The notes under the pieces were generated by a model that was given only the letters and a program-made list of their open reading frames with translations, ran no database searches and was not told where the DNA came from. Below are positions 27,110 to 35,780 of a stretch of 64,000 nt of DNA, in pieces. The position numbers and the translations under genes are program-made. This DNA is from JAPOXR01 sp963664715 (GTDB lineage: Bacteria > Pseudomonadota > Alphaproteobacteria > Rhodobacterales > Rhodobacteraceae), in NCBI GenBank assembly GCA_963664715.2, contig CAXXUY010000005.1, positions 89,570 to 153,569 of the forward strand, read 5' to 3'. Numbering within the stretch: the first letter of the stretch is position 1; every line of letters starts with the position of its first letter.

Positions 27110-27157
27110 GGCGCGCGGGATCCTGCCTGTCTTCGCAGGCAGCATCACCCCGCGCCT
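27110..27157. repeat. Long interrupted hairpin
   Basis: An outer arm GGCGCGCGGG pairs with CCCCGCGCC, an inner arm CTGCCTG pairs with CAGGCAG around TCTTCG, giving a two-tier stem with a small internal loop. It sits about 80 bases before the recombinase gene. Possible roles are an RNA control element, a terminator or a recombination or transfer site. Confidence 0.4.
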
Positions 27158-27237
27158 TCCGGTCTTGCACGAGCAGTCTGGCTGACCCATGCCGCGCGGC
27201 ACACCAAGTTGAACAGCTCCTCAATCCGGACTGACAC

Positions 27238-28572
27238 ATGACAAACCCATCATCAAGGCAGCAGCCTATTTCGCGTGAAGAGCTTGAAACGGTCGGAACG
27301 ATTGCCCGCCGCATCATGAACGGTCTCTCGGTCGAGCCAAAGGCGGTGGTTGATCCTGACAATCTTTCCTGGAGCTCGATGACCGATTGCACCGCCAACT
27401 GGCTCAGGAAGGGCCTGATTACCAGGCTTACAGCCACGGCCGAAAGCGAGGCAATGAGCGCATTCGCCAGGGCCGCCGCCCAACCTGCCCTGCAGGAACA
27501 GCTGGCCGAGGTATTCTATGCGGAGCCCATCCTCCGCCATGCCCTGCAATCCATGACTCTGGCAAGCCCGCCGCCGGCAATCCAGGCAACCGTGCACCCG
27601 CAGCCCGGCGCCGGTGCCGGGCCCCGGCTTGCGGAAAACCTCGAAGCCTGGCTGGCTGATCCGGTGGTGCATCCGCAAGCAGCGCAGTCCCCGGCGCCGT
27701 CCAACGGGAAGGATGGCCATCAGCCGATCTCGGCCGCCTGCCTGTCGGGGATCCGCGATGCGTTGCGGGGATCCCGGGATCCGGTCGACGTGATCTTCGC
27801 GACGCAGGACGAGTTCGACAAGCTGACCGATCTGGCTGCGTGGATGGCTGCAGAAGCGACCTGGTGCACCGGGCTTCGGCCGGCCGAATGGCCCAGCGCC
27901 CGCCTGATGGTTCATGACATCAGGACCGGCGAGAAGCGTGCCGTCGACGATCTCTACTCCGAGGCACTTGCAGACAAGCCGCCGCCCAACCCGGCTGCGC
28001 ATGACAGGATCGGATTCCTGCGCCACGTGAAGGGAATCCTCCTGGACATTCTTGGCAGCGGCGCAATCTGGCTTCATGTCCGCAATGCCAAGTCGAACCA
28101 CTCGGAGGATTACGGACTTCCCCGCACCCGTGCGATCGGTCTGGAGAACCTGCCGCCTTCAGGCAAGCTTTCCGTGTTCTGCGCTACGGTTCTGGTTGCC
28201 AGGGCCGATGCAGCCGGCAGCTGGGCTGCCTGGTGCCGGCGGATAAACACCCGCCTCGGCCGCCTTGCTCCGGATTTCGGATTCAAAAAGCTGACCTTCT
28301 ACTCTTTCCGCCACGACTTCATCGAGAGAGCGAAGGCGGCGCTGCGGCCGGAAGAGGTTGCCGCCCTCGCCGGTCACTGCTCCGTGGACAGCAAGGGATC
28401 ATACGGGCGCCCGAACATGCGAGGCAAGCGGCTCGCTGCGCCTGCAATTCCCGACCCCGAGCATGTCCGCATCCTGGGCCAGCACTTCGCGGCGCGCCGG
28501 AAGGCAGCAAAGGAGCGCAAGGCGGCAGCACGCCAGGCGCCATCGCCGTCTCCGGGCCCATCCTTCGGTTGA
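27238..28572 (+). CDS. Atypical tyrosine recombinase / integrase-like protein
   Basis: The C-terminal half has the catalytic boxes of phage-type integrases. These are Arg I in WCTGLRPAEWPS (near residue 215), the box II region as LTFYSFRHDFIERAK (near 350), the GH dyad as VAALAGHCS (near 378) and a candidate nucleophile Tyr in SYGRPN. The usual box II histidine (H-x-x-R) is Tyr here (YSFR), a departure that could alter or remove activity. The N-terminal 150 residues are helical with a Pro/Ala-rich linker. It follows the transfer operon and is a candidate for integration or resolution of the element. Confidence 0.65.
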   Translation: MTNPSSRQQPISREELETVGTIARRIMNGLSVEPKAVVDPDNLSWSSMTDCTANWLRKGLITRLTATAESEAMSAFARAAAQPALQEQLAEVFYAEPILRHALQSMTLASPPPAIQATVHPQPGAGAGPRLAENLEAWLADPVVHPQAAQSPAPSNGKDGHQPISAACLSGIRDALRGSRDPVDVIFATQDEFDKLTDLAAWMAAEATWCTGLRPAEWPSARLMVHDIRTGEKRAVDDLYSEALADKPPPNPAAHDRIGFLRHVKGILLDILGSGAIWLHVRNAKSNHSEDYGLPRTRAIGLENLPPSGKLSVFCATVLVARADAAGSWAAWCRRINTRLGRLAPDFGFKKLTFYSFRHDFIERAKAALRPEEVAALAGHCSVDSKGSYGRPNMRGKRLAAPAIPDPEHVRILGQHFAARRKAAKERKAAARQAPSPSPGPSFG

Positions 28573-28584
28573 TGGAGCATCGGC

Positions 28585-29103
28585 ATGCGCTATGACCTCT
28601 CGGGCAACTACGCGGCTCCTCCGCTCGCGGCAGGCTACGACGATGACGAGCCTCACCTCCCCTTGTGGGAACGGGGACGCCCGTGGCCACCGGAGATGAA
28701 TTCAGTCGAGCACAACGCAGCCCTTCTGGAACTCGGGTTGCCCAACAGCCAGGACGAATTCTGGATCGCAGAGATCTACGGCGATCGTGTCCACCACACC
28801 CACCGGATCTACGGCCACATGCTGCCGCCCCGGCTCTGGAAGAACCTTGGCGGGCTGGTCGGACCGGTCATGCAAGAAGGCAGGCCTCTGGAGCGGGCGG
28901 TCTATCTCGATTGCCGGGAGCCGGATCGTCGCTCCTATGTGTCGGCCGTCCGGAGTGAAGATGGTGACGCTGAGGGTCTCCTGGTTGAAATTTTCCCGTT
29001 CGCGGACGACATCGAACATTTCGGGTGGATGATCGGGTATGACCGGGGGGCCACCTTTCCTCCCGGAGTTGCTCCGTTGGAATCACCGTCTCGTGACGGC
29101 TGA
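28585..29103 (+). CDS. Conserved-looking hypothetical protein
   Basis: The gene starts 12 bases after the recombinase stop and encodes 172 residues with an acidic, aromatic-rich composition (PHLPLWERGRPWPPEMN, FWIAEIYGDRVHHTHRIYG, IEHFGWMIGYDRGATFPPG). No signal peptide or membrane segment is seen. Codon use looks like that of the transfer operon, and the short spacing suggests co-transcription with the recombinase. I do not recognise a family. Confidence 0.65.
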   Translation: MRYDLSGNYAAPPLAAGYDDDEPHLPLWERGRPWPPEMNSVEHNAALLELGLPNSQDEFWIAEIYGDRVHHTHRIYGHMLPPRLWKNLGGLVGPVMQEGRPLERAVYLDCREPDRRSYVSAVRSEDGDAEGLLVEIFPFADDIEHFGWMIGYDRGATFPPGVAPLESPSRDG

Positions 29104-29476
29104 CCAGTTCAAAGGGCAGCTTTCTTGTCGGAATTTGGCGGGCGGCCGACTTGTTGACCCGAACTTGGGGAGCCCGGTATCTGTTTGCGCAACTGCAGGA
29201 AATCGGTCCACGTAAAGGTCAATCCTGTGCGCGAAACGGCCCCGGGACGTGCTGGGGTGCCGAACCCTTTCCTGCGCTGTACGTGCACGAAACCAGCCTC
29301 TCCGACCGACTGCGGAAATCAACCGAATGTCCGGACTCCGATCCGGCACTTTGTTCTTGAATTGTTCGCATTTGCCCTGATTTCGGGCATCATCCTCGAC
29401 GGAAGGTATGGTTGTCCGCAGAAAGATCTTTCGATGAAGCTGCCGGACAAGCCGGGAATCCCCCTGCCTTAACCGG
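29104..29476. other. Intergenic region, no gene seen
   Basis: Both strands carry only short frames without recognisable motifs. The flanking genes converge (hypothetical protein on plus, HepT on minus), so this is expected to contain terminators, but no clear hairpin with a U tract was found. Confidence 0.5.
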
Positions 29477-29899
29477 TCAGTCGAAAGGGGATAGAGGCCT
29501 GAACGGGTCGAAGGTGTCTTCAGCCTTGTCGCTGGTTTGCTCCGCTTCTGCTGCAAGCTCCAACTCGGCTAGCAATGACTGCGCCGTCTGGCGCAAATCA
29601 GGAAGATGATTCACTGCCGCATCCCACACTTCGTCCAACTCGACCTGATGATAGCCGTGAGCCATCTGGTTACGGAAGTCGACGATCTGCCGCAGCTCCG
29701 GGATACGGTTGGCCAAGCCGGGTGAGATTTGTCCAAGGCGGTTGAGTGCTTCGCCTATAACAATGAAGTTGTACTTCACCGATCCCTGCATCATCCGGTG
29801 ACCGCTGAATTCAGCGTAGTCGAGACCATCTACATACTGCTCAATCTCAGCTGCGGCTTCATCGACCTGCTGCAGCAGGATCCTTGGGTCACGACTCAT
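29477..29899 (-). CDS. hepT: HepT-like HEPN toxin (DUF86)
   Basis: Starting at MSRDPRILLQQ the protein has 140 residues. It shows the DUF86 pattern, with IVIGEALNRLG near 50 and the catalytic RNQMAHGY motif (R-x4-H-x-Y) near 80. HepT is a HEPN-fold toxin inactivated by its MntA partner through transfer of AMP to the tyrosine of this motif, and that tyrosine is present. The C-terminal tail (about 110-140) is an acidic extension. The gene overlaps the upstream mntA by 11 bases. Confidence 0.88.
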   Translation of the reverse strand: MSRDPRILLQQVDEAAAEIEQYVDGLDYAEFSGHRMMQGSVKYNFIVIGEALNRLGQISPGLANRIPELRQIVDFRNQMAHGYHQVELDEVWDAAVNHLPDLRQTAQSLLAELELAAEAEQTSDKAEDTFDPFRPLSPFD

Positions 29900-30200
29900 A
29901 GACAAGCTCGCGCGACCGGTCGATTGCTTCCCGCAGGTATTCGTTATCGATCGTGCCAATCCTGAGCAGGTCAACCTCCCGGCCTAGCACGGCTCGCAGA
30001 TCGTTGAGCAGTCCCATCCTGCGCTTGGCAATTCCGGGAAGGGTTGGGGGTTCAAACTCAACCAGGAAGTCCGCATCGCTCGTCTCCGGATCGAAATCCG
30101 TGCCTCTTGCCGCAGAGCCAAACACCTCAAGCCGAGAGACCCGGTAGCGCCGACAGATCTCGGCGATTTCGCTCCTTCTTCCTTCGATCTCGGCGTGCAT
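29889..30200 (-). CDS. mntA: MntA-like minimal nucleotidyltransferase antitoxin
   Basis: The 103-residue protein contains the nucleotidyltransferase signature VFGSAARGTDFDPETSDADFL near residues 28-48, that is GSA followed by the D-x-D pair. It ends with REVDLLRIGTIDNEYLREAI, typical of this family. MntA adds AMP groups to HepT to neutralise it. Antitoxin-first order with overlapping reading frames is usual for this pair. The module can serve as addiction or phage-defence system. Confidence 0.88.
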   Translation of the reverse strand: MHAEIEGRRSEIAEICRRYRVSRLEVFGSAARGTDFDPETSDADFLVEFEPPTLPGIAKRRMGLLNDLRAVLGREVDLLRIGTIDNEYLREAIDRSRELVYES

Positions 30201-30471
30201 GGCTGGTAACTTCCTTGCAGGGACCTTGCTGGTCAGTCTGCAATATAGTCATCTGGTTAACCGGATTCCACCCGCACAGCACCGCGCTTGACCAACCGGA
30301 CTCCCGCCTCTCGATGAACCCGTAACCGGTGGTGGAAGCGAGGTGCGCAAGTCATGGTTCTTGCCTCGTTTTCTGGTCGTCCTCAGCCAGATGACAAGGG
30401 TCGTGTCAATGAATCAGTCCGCCGCTGACTGTGAGCCCGTCCTGCAGGCAAAAGGAAATAAGGCCGTCGAT

Positions 30472-31065
30472 TCAACCGTTTCCGGTCCAGTCACGTATCC
30501 TGCCGCTGTCGATATGCACAAAGCTGCTGACCGGGTAGCGACCGACACCACCGACCTCGAGCTGTCGCATGTAACCGGCGAGATCATCGGTTCTGAAACC
30601 GTTCACGCGAACGTCGATGGCGCGGCCATACATGTGAAAGCTGTTGCGAGCTGCACCTGGCAGCGATGCATTGGTACGCGGCGTACGGTAGCCCGAAAGC
30701 ACCGTCACCTTGCCGTCTGCCCCCATGATGCGGGCCTGATGTGCTGCAGCAGCGAGCGCCCAGTAAATCCGTGGGCAGATGGCAACGCATACGCTTTCGC
30801 GCCAATCGCGCAGGAACCATTCGAGCTCGGCGCGCGCCCACAATTCGGTCTGGCCGGCAAACCAGCCTTGCCAGGTCTCTCCGGTGTGCCGGCAGTCGAG
30901 GTCCAGCCAAGGGGGAAGCGCACCTGCAATCCGGTCGAGTCGGCTTCCATTCCGCTGAGGCGGCGGAGGACGTGGCGGCACCTCTGGTCCTGAAGACGAA
31001 CGGGCCTGCATTGGCGCCAGGCACCAGGCAGCGCCGGATACCAGGAATGAACGGCGAGGGATCAT
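30472..31065 (-). CDS. YcbK/DUF882-type M15 peptidase-like protein with Tat signal
   Basis: Starting at MIPRRSFLVSGAAW the protein of 197 residues has an RRSFL twin-arginine-like signal. The mature domain carries VLSGYRTPRTN, FHMYGRAIDVRVNGF and FVHIDSGRIRDW, the His/Asp zinc-binding pattern of M15 D,D- or L,D-carboxypeptidases in the DUF882 group. It would act on peptidoglycan stem peptides in the periplasm. It overlaps the preceding gene by four bases (ATGA), forming a two-gene operon. Confidence 0.85.
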   Translation of the reverse strand: MIPRRSFLVSGAAWCLAPMQARSSSGPEVPPRPPPPQRNGSRLDRIAGALPPWLDLDCRHTGETWQGWFAGQTELWARAELEWFLRDWRESVCVAICPRIYWALAAAAHQARIMGADGKVTVLSGYRTPRTNASLPGAARNSFHMYGRAIDVRVNGFRTDDLAGYMRQLEVGGVGRYPVSSFVHIDSGRIRDWTGNG

Positions 31066-32318
31066 TGTTCGACAGGGACAAGTATCATCGGTTTCCCGTT
31101 GACCCGCAGCCACAGGGCATTTGCATCGAGCTCGAGCCGAACAGTATCCTTGGCAATCTCCTCCTGTGAATAGAGAAGGCCGATCCGGGCTGCCAGGGCA
31201 GCCGGGTCTGCAGCGCCCATTGCCTGGAGGATTGCAAGCAGGCCGTCAATCCGTCCTGCAACGTCGAGAGCCTGTAAGCCATTTTCGAGTGTACCTTCCG
31301 CATTCAACCTCGCATTGCCCAGGGCGACATTCAGTTCGCTGATGGCAATCGGCCGGCCGGCCGGCTGGTATGAGTCCGGCTTCCCAGTGAGCACCAGCCG
31401 GGCGCTCATGGGTGGGGGTGTGCCTGCCAGGGCCGGAAACAGCCGTTCGGAAAATGTTTCCGAGATCCGGAGCCGATCGACTTCGACGGTGCTTTCCGCA
31501 GGACTTCGAACTGTCTGGAATTTCAACCCGTCCGCCTGGCCGTTGATTCCTCCGGGTGCGGTGAAGCCGGTTCCTGTGAGCCTGACCATGAATTCCTGGC
31601 CGGCGGTACCGGTTCGCTCTGCATCGACCTCCAGCATGTCGACCCGCCAGGCCAGAACTGCGTCAGGCCGTCCGGGGACGCTGACGCTGCCCGAGAGTTG
31701 TCGAGCGTCAATGGTGAATGACCCGGCAGAGTCTTGCGGTGCCCTGGCGTTGAAACCGATTGAAAGCTGGCCGGATCTGGATCGGTTAGAGAGCTGCAAC
31801 TCCGTATAAGAGGCATTGCTCGATGATATCCCCGCAGAATCTGCATCGAGGGTTATCCGGATCCCGTAACTACCTTCGTCAATCTGAAGCGATGGCTTTG
31901 ACAGGGAGAGGAGAAGTTCGCCTAATTGGGACCAGAGTTCGACCAGATCCGCAGTTGCGATTAAACCGGCCTGTTCGGTGAGCCTGGCGCTGAAGCTGCG
32001 TGTCACGAGCGAAGCGACGTCTTCTTCGGTCCCGGCCAGTTCGATCCTGTGAAGGTCGCCAAGCGTCCAGACGGTCGCGCCGTCCTGATCACTGCGTGAC
32101 AGTTCGTGAAGGCGCACCAGCAAGGCTCCGGAATCCACAATGCCGAAGAGGACCGACAACAATTCACTCTCCCCGGCGCCAAGCCGGATCACGCCGTTCT
32201 CGGGAAGGAACCTTTCAATTGTTGTTTCGGCTATCGCCTGGTTGCCCGCGGCAAGCACTGCAATGGCTGCAACTGGCATCAGTATCCGGCCAACCATGGG
32301 ACCTCCCGCCTTGTTCAT
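31062..32318 (-). CDS. Exported DUF2125-like protein
   Basis: A signal peptide (ILMPVAAIAVLAAGNQAIA) precedes about 390 residues of beta-strand-rich sequence with AsmA/DUF2125-like features, such as GRIDGLLAILQAMGA, RLELDANALWLRVNGKP, and a final ILVPVEQ. DUF2125 proteins are alphaproteobacterial periplasmic proteins of unknown function. The start could be 32318 (MNKAGG) or 32297 (MVGRIL); both give good signal peptides. Coupling to the downstream M15-like peptidase suggests a shared cell-envelope role. Confidence 0.65.
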   Translation of the reverse strand: MNKAGGPMVGRILMPVAAIAVLAAGNQAIAETTIERFLPENGVIRLGAGESELLSVLFGIVDSGALLVRLHELSRSDQDGATVWTLGDLHRIELAGTEEDVASLVTRSFSARLTEQAGLIATADLVELWSQLGELLLSLSKPSLQIDEGSYGIRITLDADSAGISSSNASYTELQLSNRSRSGQLSIGFNARAPQDSAGSFTIDARQLSGSVSVPGRPDAVLAWRVDMLEVDAERTGTAGQEFMVRLTGTGFTAPGGINGQADGLKFQTVRSPAESTVEVDRLRISETFSERLFPALAGTPPPMSARLVLTGKPDSYQPAGRPIAISELNVALGNARLNAEGTLENGLQALDVAGRIDGLLAILQAMGAADPAALAARIGLLYSQEEIAKDTVRLELDANALWLRVNGKPMILVPVEQ

Positions 32319-33517
32319 TGCACCTATATCCGATCCTGATTCCGGCATCCATTGCCAGCGCCGATGTGGTCAGTTCCAAAACATGATTGCAATATATGTA
32401 AAGGAACGTTGAATTAGGGATGGGTTTGGGTTGAAATTTGGGCGCCGCGGCATCAGACTTCTGTCATTCCCAAAAACACGCGTTTGCGAAACATGCTGAT
32501 CGGGTATGTCCGGATATCGAAAGCCGATGGATCGCAGTCCCCGGATCTGCAGTACGATGCCCTGCGCGCCGCAGGCGTCGAACCGGGGATGATCTACGAG
32601 GATCGCACGTCCGGCGCACGCGGCGACAGGCCCGGACTGGAGAACTGCCTGCGTGCCCTCAGGGGCGGCGATGTGCTCGTCGTCTGGAAACTGGATCGGC
32701 TGGGGCGCAACCTCGCGCACCTTGTCAGCATCGTCAAAGCGCTGTCCGAGAGCGGTGTCGGCCTGAAGGTTCTGACCGGACAGGGTGCACAGATCGACAC
32801 AACCACCGCCCCGGGACGGCTTGTGTTCGGCATCTTTGCCGCGCTTGCGGAATTCGAGAGGGAATTGATCCGCGAGCGAACGATCGCCGGATTGTCCGCC
32901 GCCCGTGCCAGAGTAAGCGGCCATTCCGCGACGTGTTCTTTTTCCGTTGATCCCGGAATTCCGTTCCCCGATAATTCAGGCGCGCATGCGTTGCACGCAG
33001 TCAACACGGAGAGCCGGAAAAGGGAAATTGACCGACAGGAACCGGCCTTTCGGCAACGGAGCCATATTCTGCCGGGCGAACCTCTTGCCCTGGCGGGCTG
33101 AGCGACCTGTCCGGTTCCGGGATCGGAACGCATCGGGTTGCTGGTGACGTATTTCCTCCACAGGTGCGGCGTCAGTTCAGCGGCCCTCTTCGCCGGATGG
33201 ACCGAAACCCGCTGCAGAACATCCACCAGCCAGGTGCATGGATCGACCCCGTTCATCCGGCAGGTGAACAAGGGCATCCGTTGTCCATTGACATCCGGGG
33301 TCGGATTTGCCGGGTGGTTGTGCTTGTCGCCGGGGTGGCCGCCCCGGTGCGGAATCCGGCGTCAATCCGCGACAGGGGTGCCGGATTTTGCTGAAGGATC
33401 GGGGCATGTTTTTGAGGTTTTTGTCAATTAATTCAATTATTTGAATTGACAGCCACCCCAATATCCGGCAGTGTCGCCACAGATCAAACACAGCATGTCG
33501 GAAACAACACAATCCCC

Positions 33518-35428
33518 ATGACAACCACCGCCTCAAGCCCGAAGTCAACTCCCGATCCGCTCCCGCAAACCCTGCAGGAGGCACTCGACATGGTGACCGA
33601 ATTGACGGCCGGGCTCAAGAAGGCAGACCAGGAGATCGCCGATCTCAGGCAACAGCTGGACTGGTTCAAGCGCAACCTGTTCGGGCGCAAGTCGGAACGG
33701 CGCATCATCGACCTCCCGCAGGAGGGAGAAACGCTGTTCGATCTCAATCCGCAACCAGAACCCGAATGCGCCGACGAGAACGTCGAGCTCGAGGAAAAGG
33801 TTGTGAAGAAGAAGCGGCGCAACAAGTGCCGGGACAAGGCCGTCAATGAGGTCGGGCTGCGCTTCGACGAAACGGTGCCGGTCGAAACCGTGATCCTGGC
33901 CAATGACGCTGCCGAGGACATCCCCGAGGACGAACGGGAACTGGTCGATGAACATGTTTTCCACAAGCTGGCCCAAACACCGGCAAGCTACAGGATCCTG
34001 CGCTACGTAACGCCGGTCTGCAAGAGGCGCACCACCAACGAATTCGTTTCCCCTCCGGCCCCGCCTGCGGTGCTTGAGGGCACATGCGCCGATGTGAGCC
34101 TTCTTGCCGGAATGCTGGTCGACAAGTTCTCCTGGCATCTTCCGCTTTACCGCCAGCACGCCCGCATGGAGGCGGCCGGGATCGCATTGAGCCGGGCCAC
34201 CCTGACCAATTGGAGCCGCAAGGCCATCGATCTGCTGAAGCCGATCTGCGATGCGCAGTGGGCCTCGGTTCTGCAAAGCAATGTGATTGCGATGGATGAG
34301 ACCGGCATCCGGGCCGGGCGGGTCGCTCGGGGCAAGATGCGCCAGGCGAAGTTTTGGCCCGTTTATGGCGAACGCGATGAGATTGTGTTCCACTATGCCC
34401 GGGATCGCAAGCACGAGCGGGTTCCGGAGATACTTGGCGAATTCAGCGGTGTTCTGTTGAGCGACGGCTATCAGGCCTGCGACAATTATGTCGCCGCCAG
34501 GGACGGGGCGGTTGGGCACGCAGCCTGCTGGTCGCATACCCGGCGCGCCTTTGAGAAGTGCAGGGACTGCGAGCCCAAGGCGACCGAAGAGGTTCTGGAG
34601 TTGATCTGGAAGCTGTTCAGGATTGAGCGGGACATCCGCAGGAAGAGGCTGAGCGGTCCGGAAAAGCTGGCGGTGCGGCGCCAAAGGAGCGTTCCTGCGA
34701 TGGCGGCGTTCCGGGAATGGCACGGCAGGCAGCTCAAGGGTCCAATGCGCTTGCCGAAGGATCCGTTCCTGAAGGCGCTGACCTATGCCGGGACCCGGCG
34801 CCAACAGTTGGAGTTGTGCCTGTCGAACCCCGACATTCCCATTGATACCAACCATCTTGAGCGCGGGGTAAGGCCAATCGCCTGCGGGCGAAAGAACTGG
34901 TTGTTTGCCTGGACCGAGGATGGAGCCGAGCGGATTGCGACGGTTCAGAGCCTGTTGTTCACCTGCCAGCTGCACGGGGTCGATCCATGCACCTGGCTGG
35001 TGGATGTTCTGCAGCGGGTTTCGGTCCATCCGGCGAAGAGGGTCGCTGAACTGACGCCGCGTCTGTGGAGGAAACACTTTGCCGGCAATCCGATGCGTTC
35101 CGATCTCGGAACCGGACAGATCGTTCAGGCCGCCAGGGCAAGAGGCTCGCCCGGCCGGATGTCGCGCCGTCGCCGCCGGGCGGTCAGGACATCAACCCCC
35201 TCCAGCAGGGCAAGAAGCCCGAACGGCGACAGCGGTTCGGCCGGACCGGACTGTGTGGCCTTGGCGAATTGGCCCTGTTCAAGCCGTTTGCTCCAAATCC
35301 AATATCCTCCCCGGTCAAAGGCCAGCACCTTCATCATTGTTCGGCGGCGATTCACGAAGACAAACCAGGAGCCTGAAGCCGGATCGCGACCAAGCCGGTT
35401 GCGGACCAGGCCCGAAAGCCCGTCATAG
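33518..35428 (+). CDS. tnpC: IS66 transposase TnpC, with C-terminal read-through
   Basis: The catalytic transposase has a leucine-rich coiled N-terminus and a zinc-binding helical middle. Its DDE triad lies in VIAMDETGIRAG, GVLLSDGYQACDNY and DTNHLERGVRPIACGRKNWLF. The conserved protein normally ends soon after LTPRLWRKHF. Here the frame continues for about 90 residues through sequence antisense to tnpB, so the C-terminus is not native and activity is uncertain. The ATG at 33518 is preferred over a TTG at 33446. Confidence 0.85.
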   Translation: MTTTASSPKSTPDPLPQTLQEALDMVTELTAGLKKADQEIADLRQQLDWFKRNLFGRKSERRIIDLPQEGETLFDLNPQPEPECADENVELEEKVVKKKRRNKCRDKAVNEVGLRFDETVPVETVILANDAAEDIPEDERELVDEHVFHKLAQTPASYRILRYVTPVCKRRTTNEFVSPPAPPAVLEGTCADVSLLAGMLVDKFSWHLPLYRQHARMEAAGIALSRATLTNWSRKAIDLLKPICDAQWASVLQSNVIAMDETGIRAGRVARGKMRQAKFWPVYGERDEIVFHYARDRKHERVPEILGEFSGVLLSDGYQACDNYVAARDGAVGHAACWSHTRRAFEKCRDCEPKATEEVLELIWKLFRIERDIRRKRLSGPEKLAVRRQRSVPAMAAFREWHGRQLKGPMRLPKDPFLKALTYAGTRRQQLELCLSNPDIPIDTNHLERGVRPIACGRKNWLFAWTEDGAERIATVQSLLFTCQLHGVDPCTWLVDVLQRVSVHPAKRVAELTPRLWRKHFAGNPMRSDLGTGQIVQAARARGSPGRMSRRRRRAVRTSTPSSRARSPNGDSGSAGPDCVALANWPCSSRLLQIQYPPRSKASTFIIVRRRFTKTNQEPEAGSRPSRLRTRPESPS

Positions 35429-35499
35429 GACAGGCGCATGTCGACCGGGGCGGTGGCCAGCCAGATGCCGCCTGCCGGAGTTCCGGACGCAATCATCGC
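35125..35499 (-). CDS. tnpB: IS66 accessory protein TnpB
   Basis: The 124-residue protein shows the IS66 Orf2 pattern: GGIWLATAPVDMRLSYDGLS, SGSWFVFVNRRRTMMKVLAF, GGYWIWSKRLEQGQF. Start at MIASGTPAGG overlaps the end of tnpA, as usual. Its exact role in transposition is not established. The last 15 residues (RDIRPGEPLALAA) overlap the tnpC read-through tail on the other strand. Confidence 0.85.
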   Translation of the reverse strand, partial: AMIASGTPAGGIWLATAPVDMRLSYDGLSGLVRNRLGRDPASGSWFVFVNRRRTMMKVLAFDRGGYWIWSKRLEQGQFAKATQSGPAEPLSPFGLLALLEGVDVLTARRRRRDIRPGEPLALAA

Positions 35500-35780
35500 C
35501 TTTTCAGTCGCAGAACGAGCCCGTTTCCGAGCTCCAATTCCATATCCCAGCCTGTCGGGGACGGTTCCGGCGGGTGGACTGCGACAAAGGCCGGGGCCGA
35601 AACGGTGTTGTTCAATTGACTGCGCCATTTTGAAAATGTCTTGCGCGACAATCCCCGGGTGGCACAGTATGATTTGGCGGCCTCGCCGCTTGCCTCGAAA
35701 TCGCACAGGATCTCCCGCCATTCTTCGGCGCTGCGCCTGACCGGAGCTGCATGGCGGGCTCCTGTCGGTTCATTTTCCAT
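35493..35780 (-). CDS. tnpA: IS66 accessory protein TnpA
   Basis: The 95-residue protein has the family HTH (EWREILCDFEASGEAAKSYC, then ATRGLSRKTFSKWRSQL) and ends with LELGNGLVLRLKRR. It is thought to bind DNA and assist TnpC. The gene lies about 100 bases inside the right terminal repeat and reads toward the element centre. Confidence 0.85.
   Translation of the reverse strand: MENEPTGARHAAPVRRSAEEWREILCDFEASGEAAKSYCATRGLSRKTFSKWRSQLNNTVSAPAFVAVHPPEPSPTGWDMELELGNGLVLRLKRR

Larger units (their letters stand above)
26770..27237. other. Structured non-coding spacer after the transfer operon
   Basis: No convincing gene lies in these 468 bases. Two hairpins are present, described separately. 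An intergenic stretch with strong secondary structure between a coupling-protein gene and a recombinase gene is a reasonable place for a transcription terminator, a promoter for the recombinase, or an origin of transfer, but no nick-site consensus could be recognised. Confidence 0.45.

Noticed and set aside
30343..30993. A 216-codon plus-strand frame
   Set aside because: It overlaps the M15-like peptidase gene on the other strand, which has the zinc-ligand motifs and a Tat signal.
33545..35077. A 510-codon minus-strand frame
   Set aside because: Antisense to IS66 tnpC with no recognisable motif.
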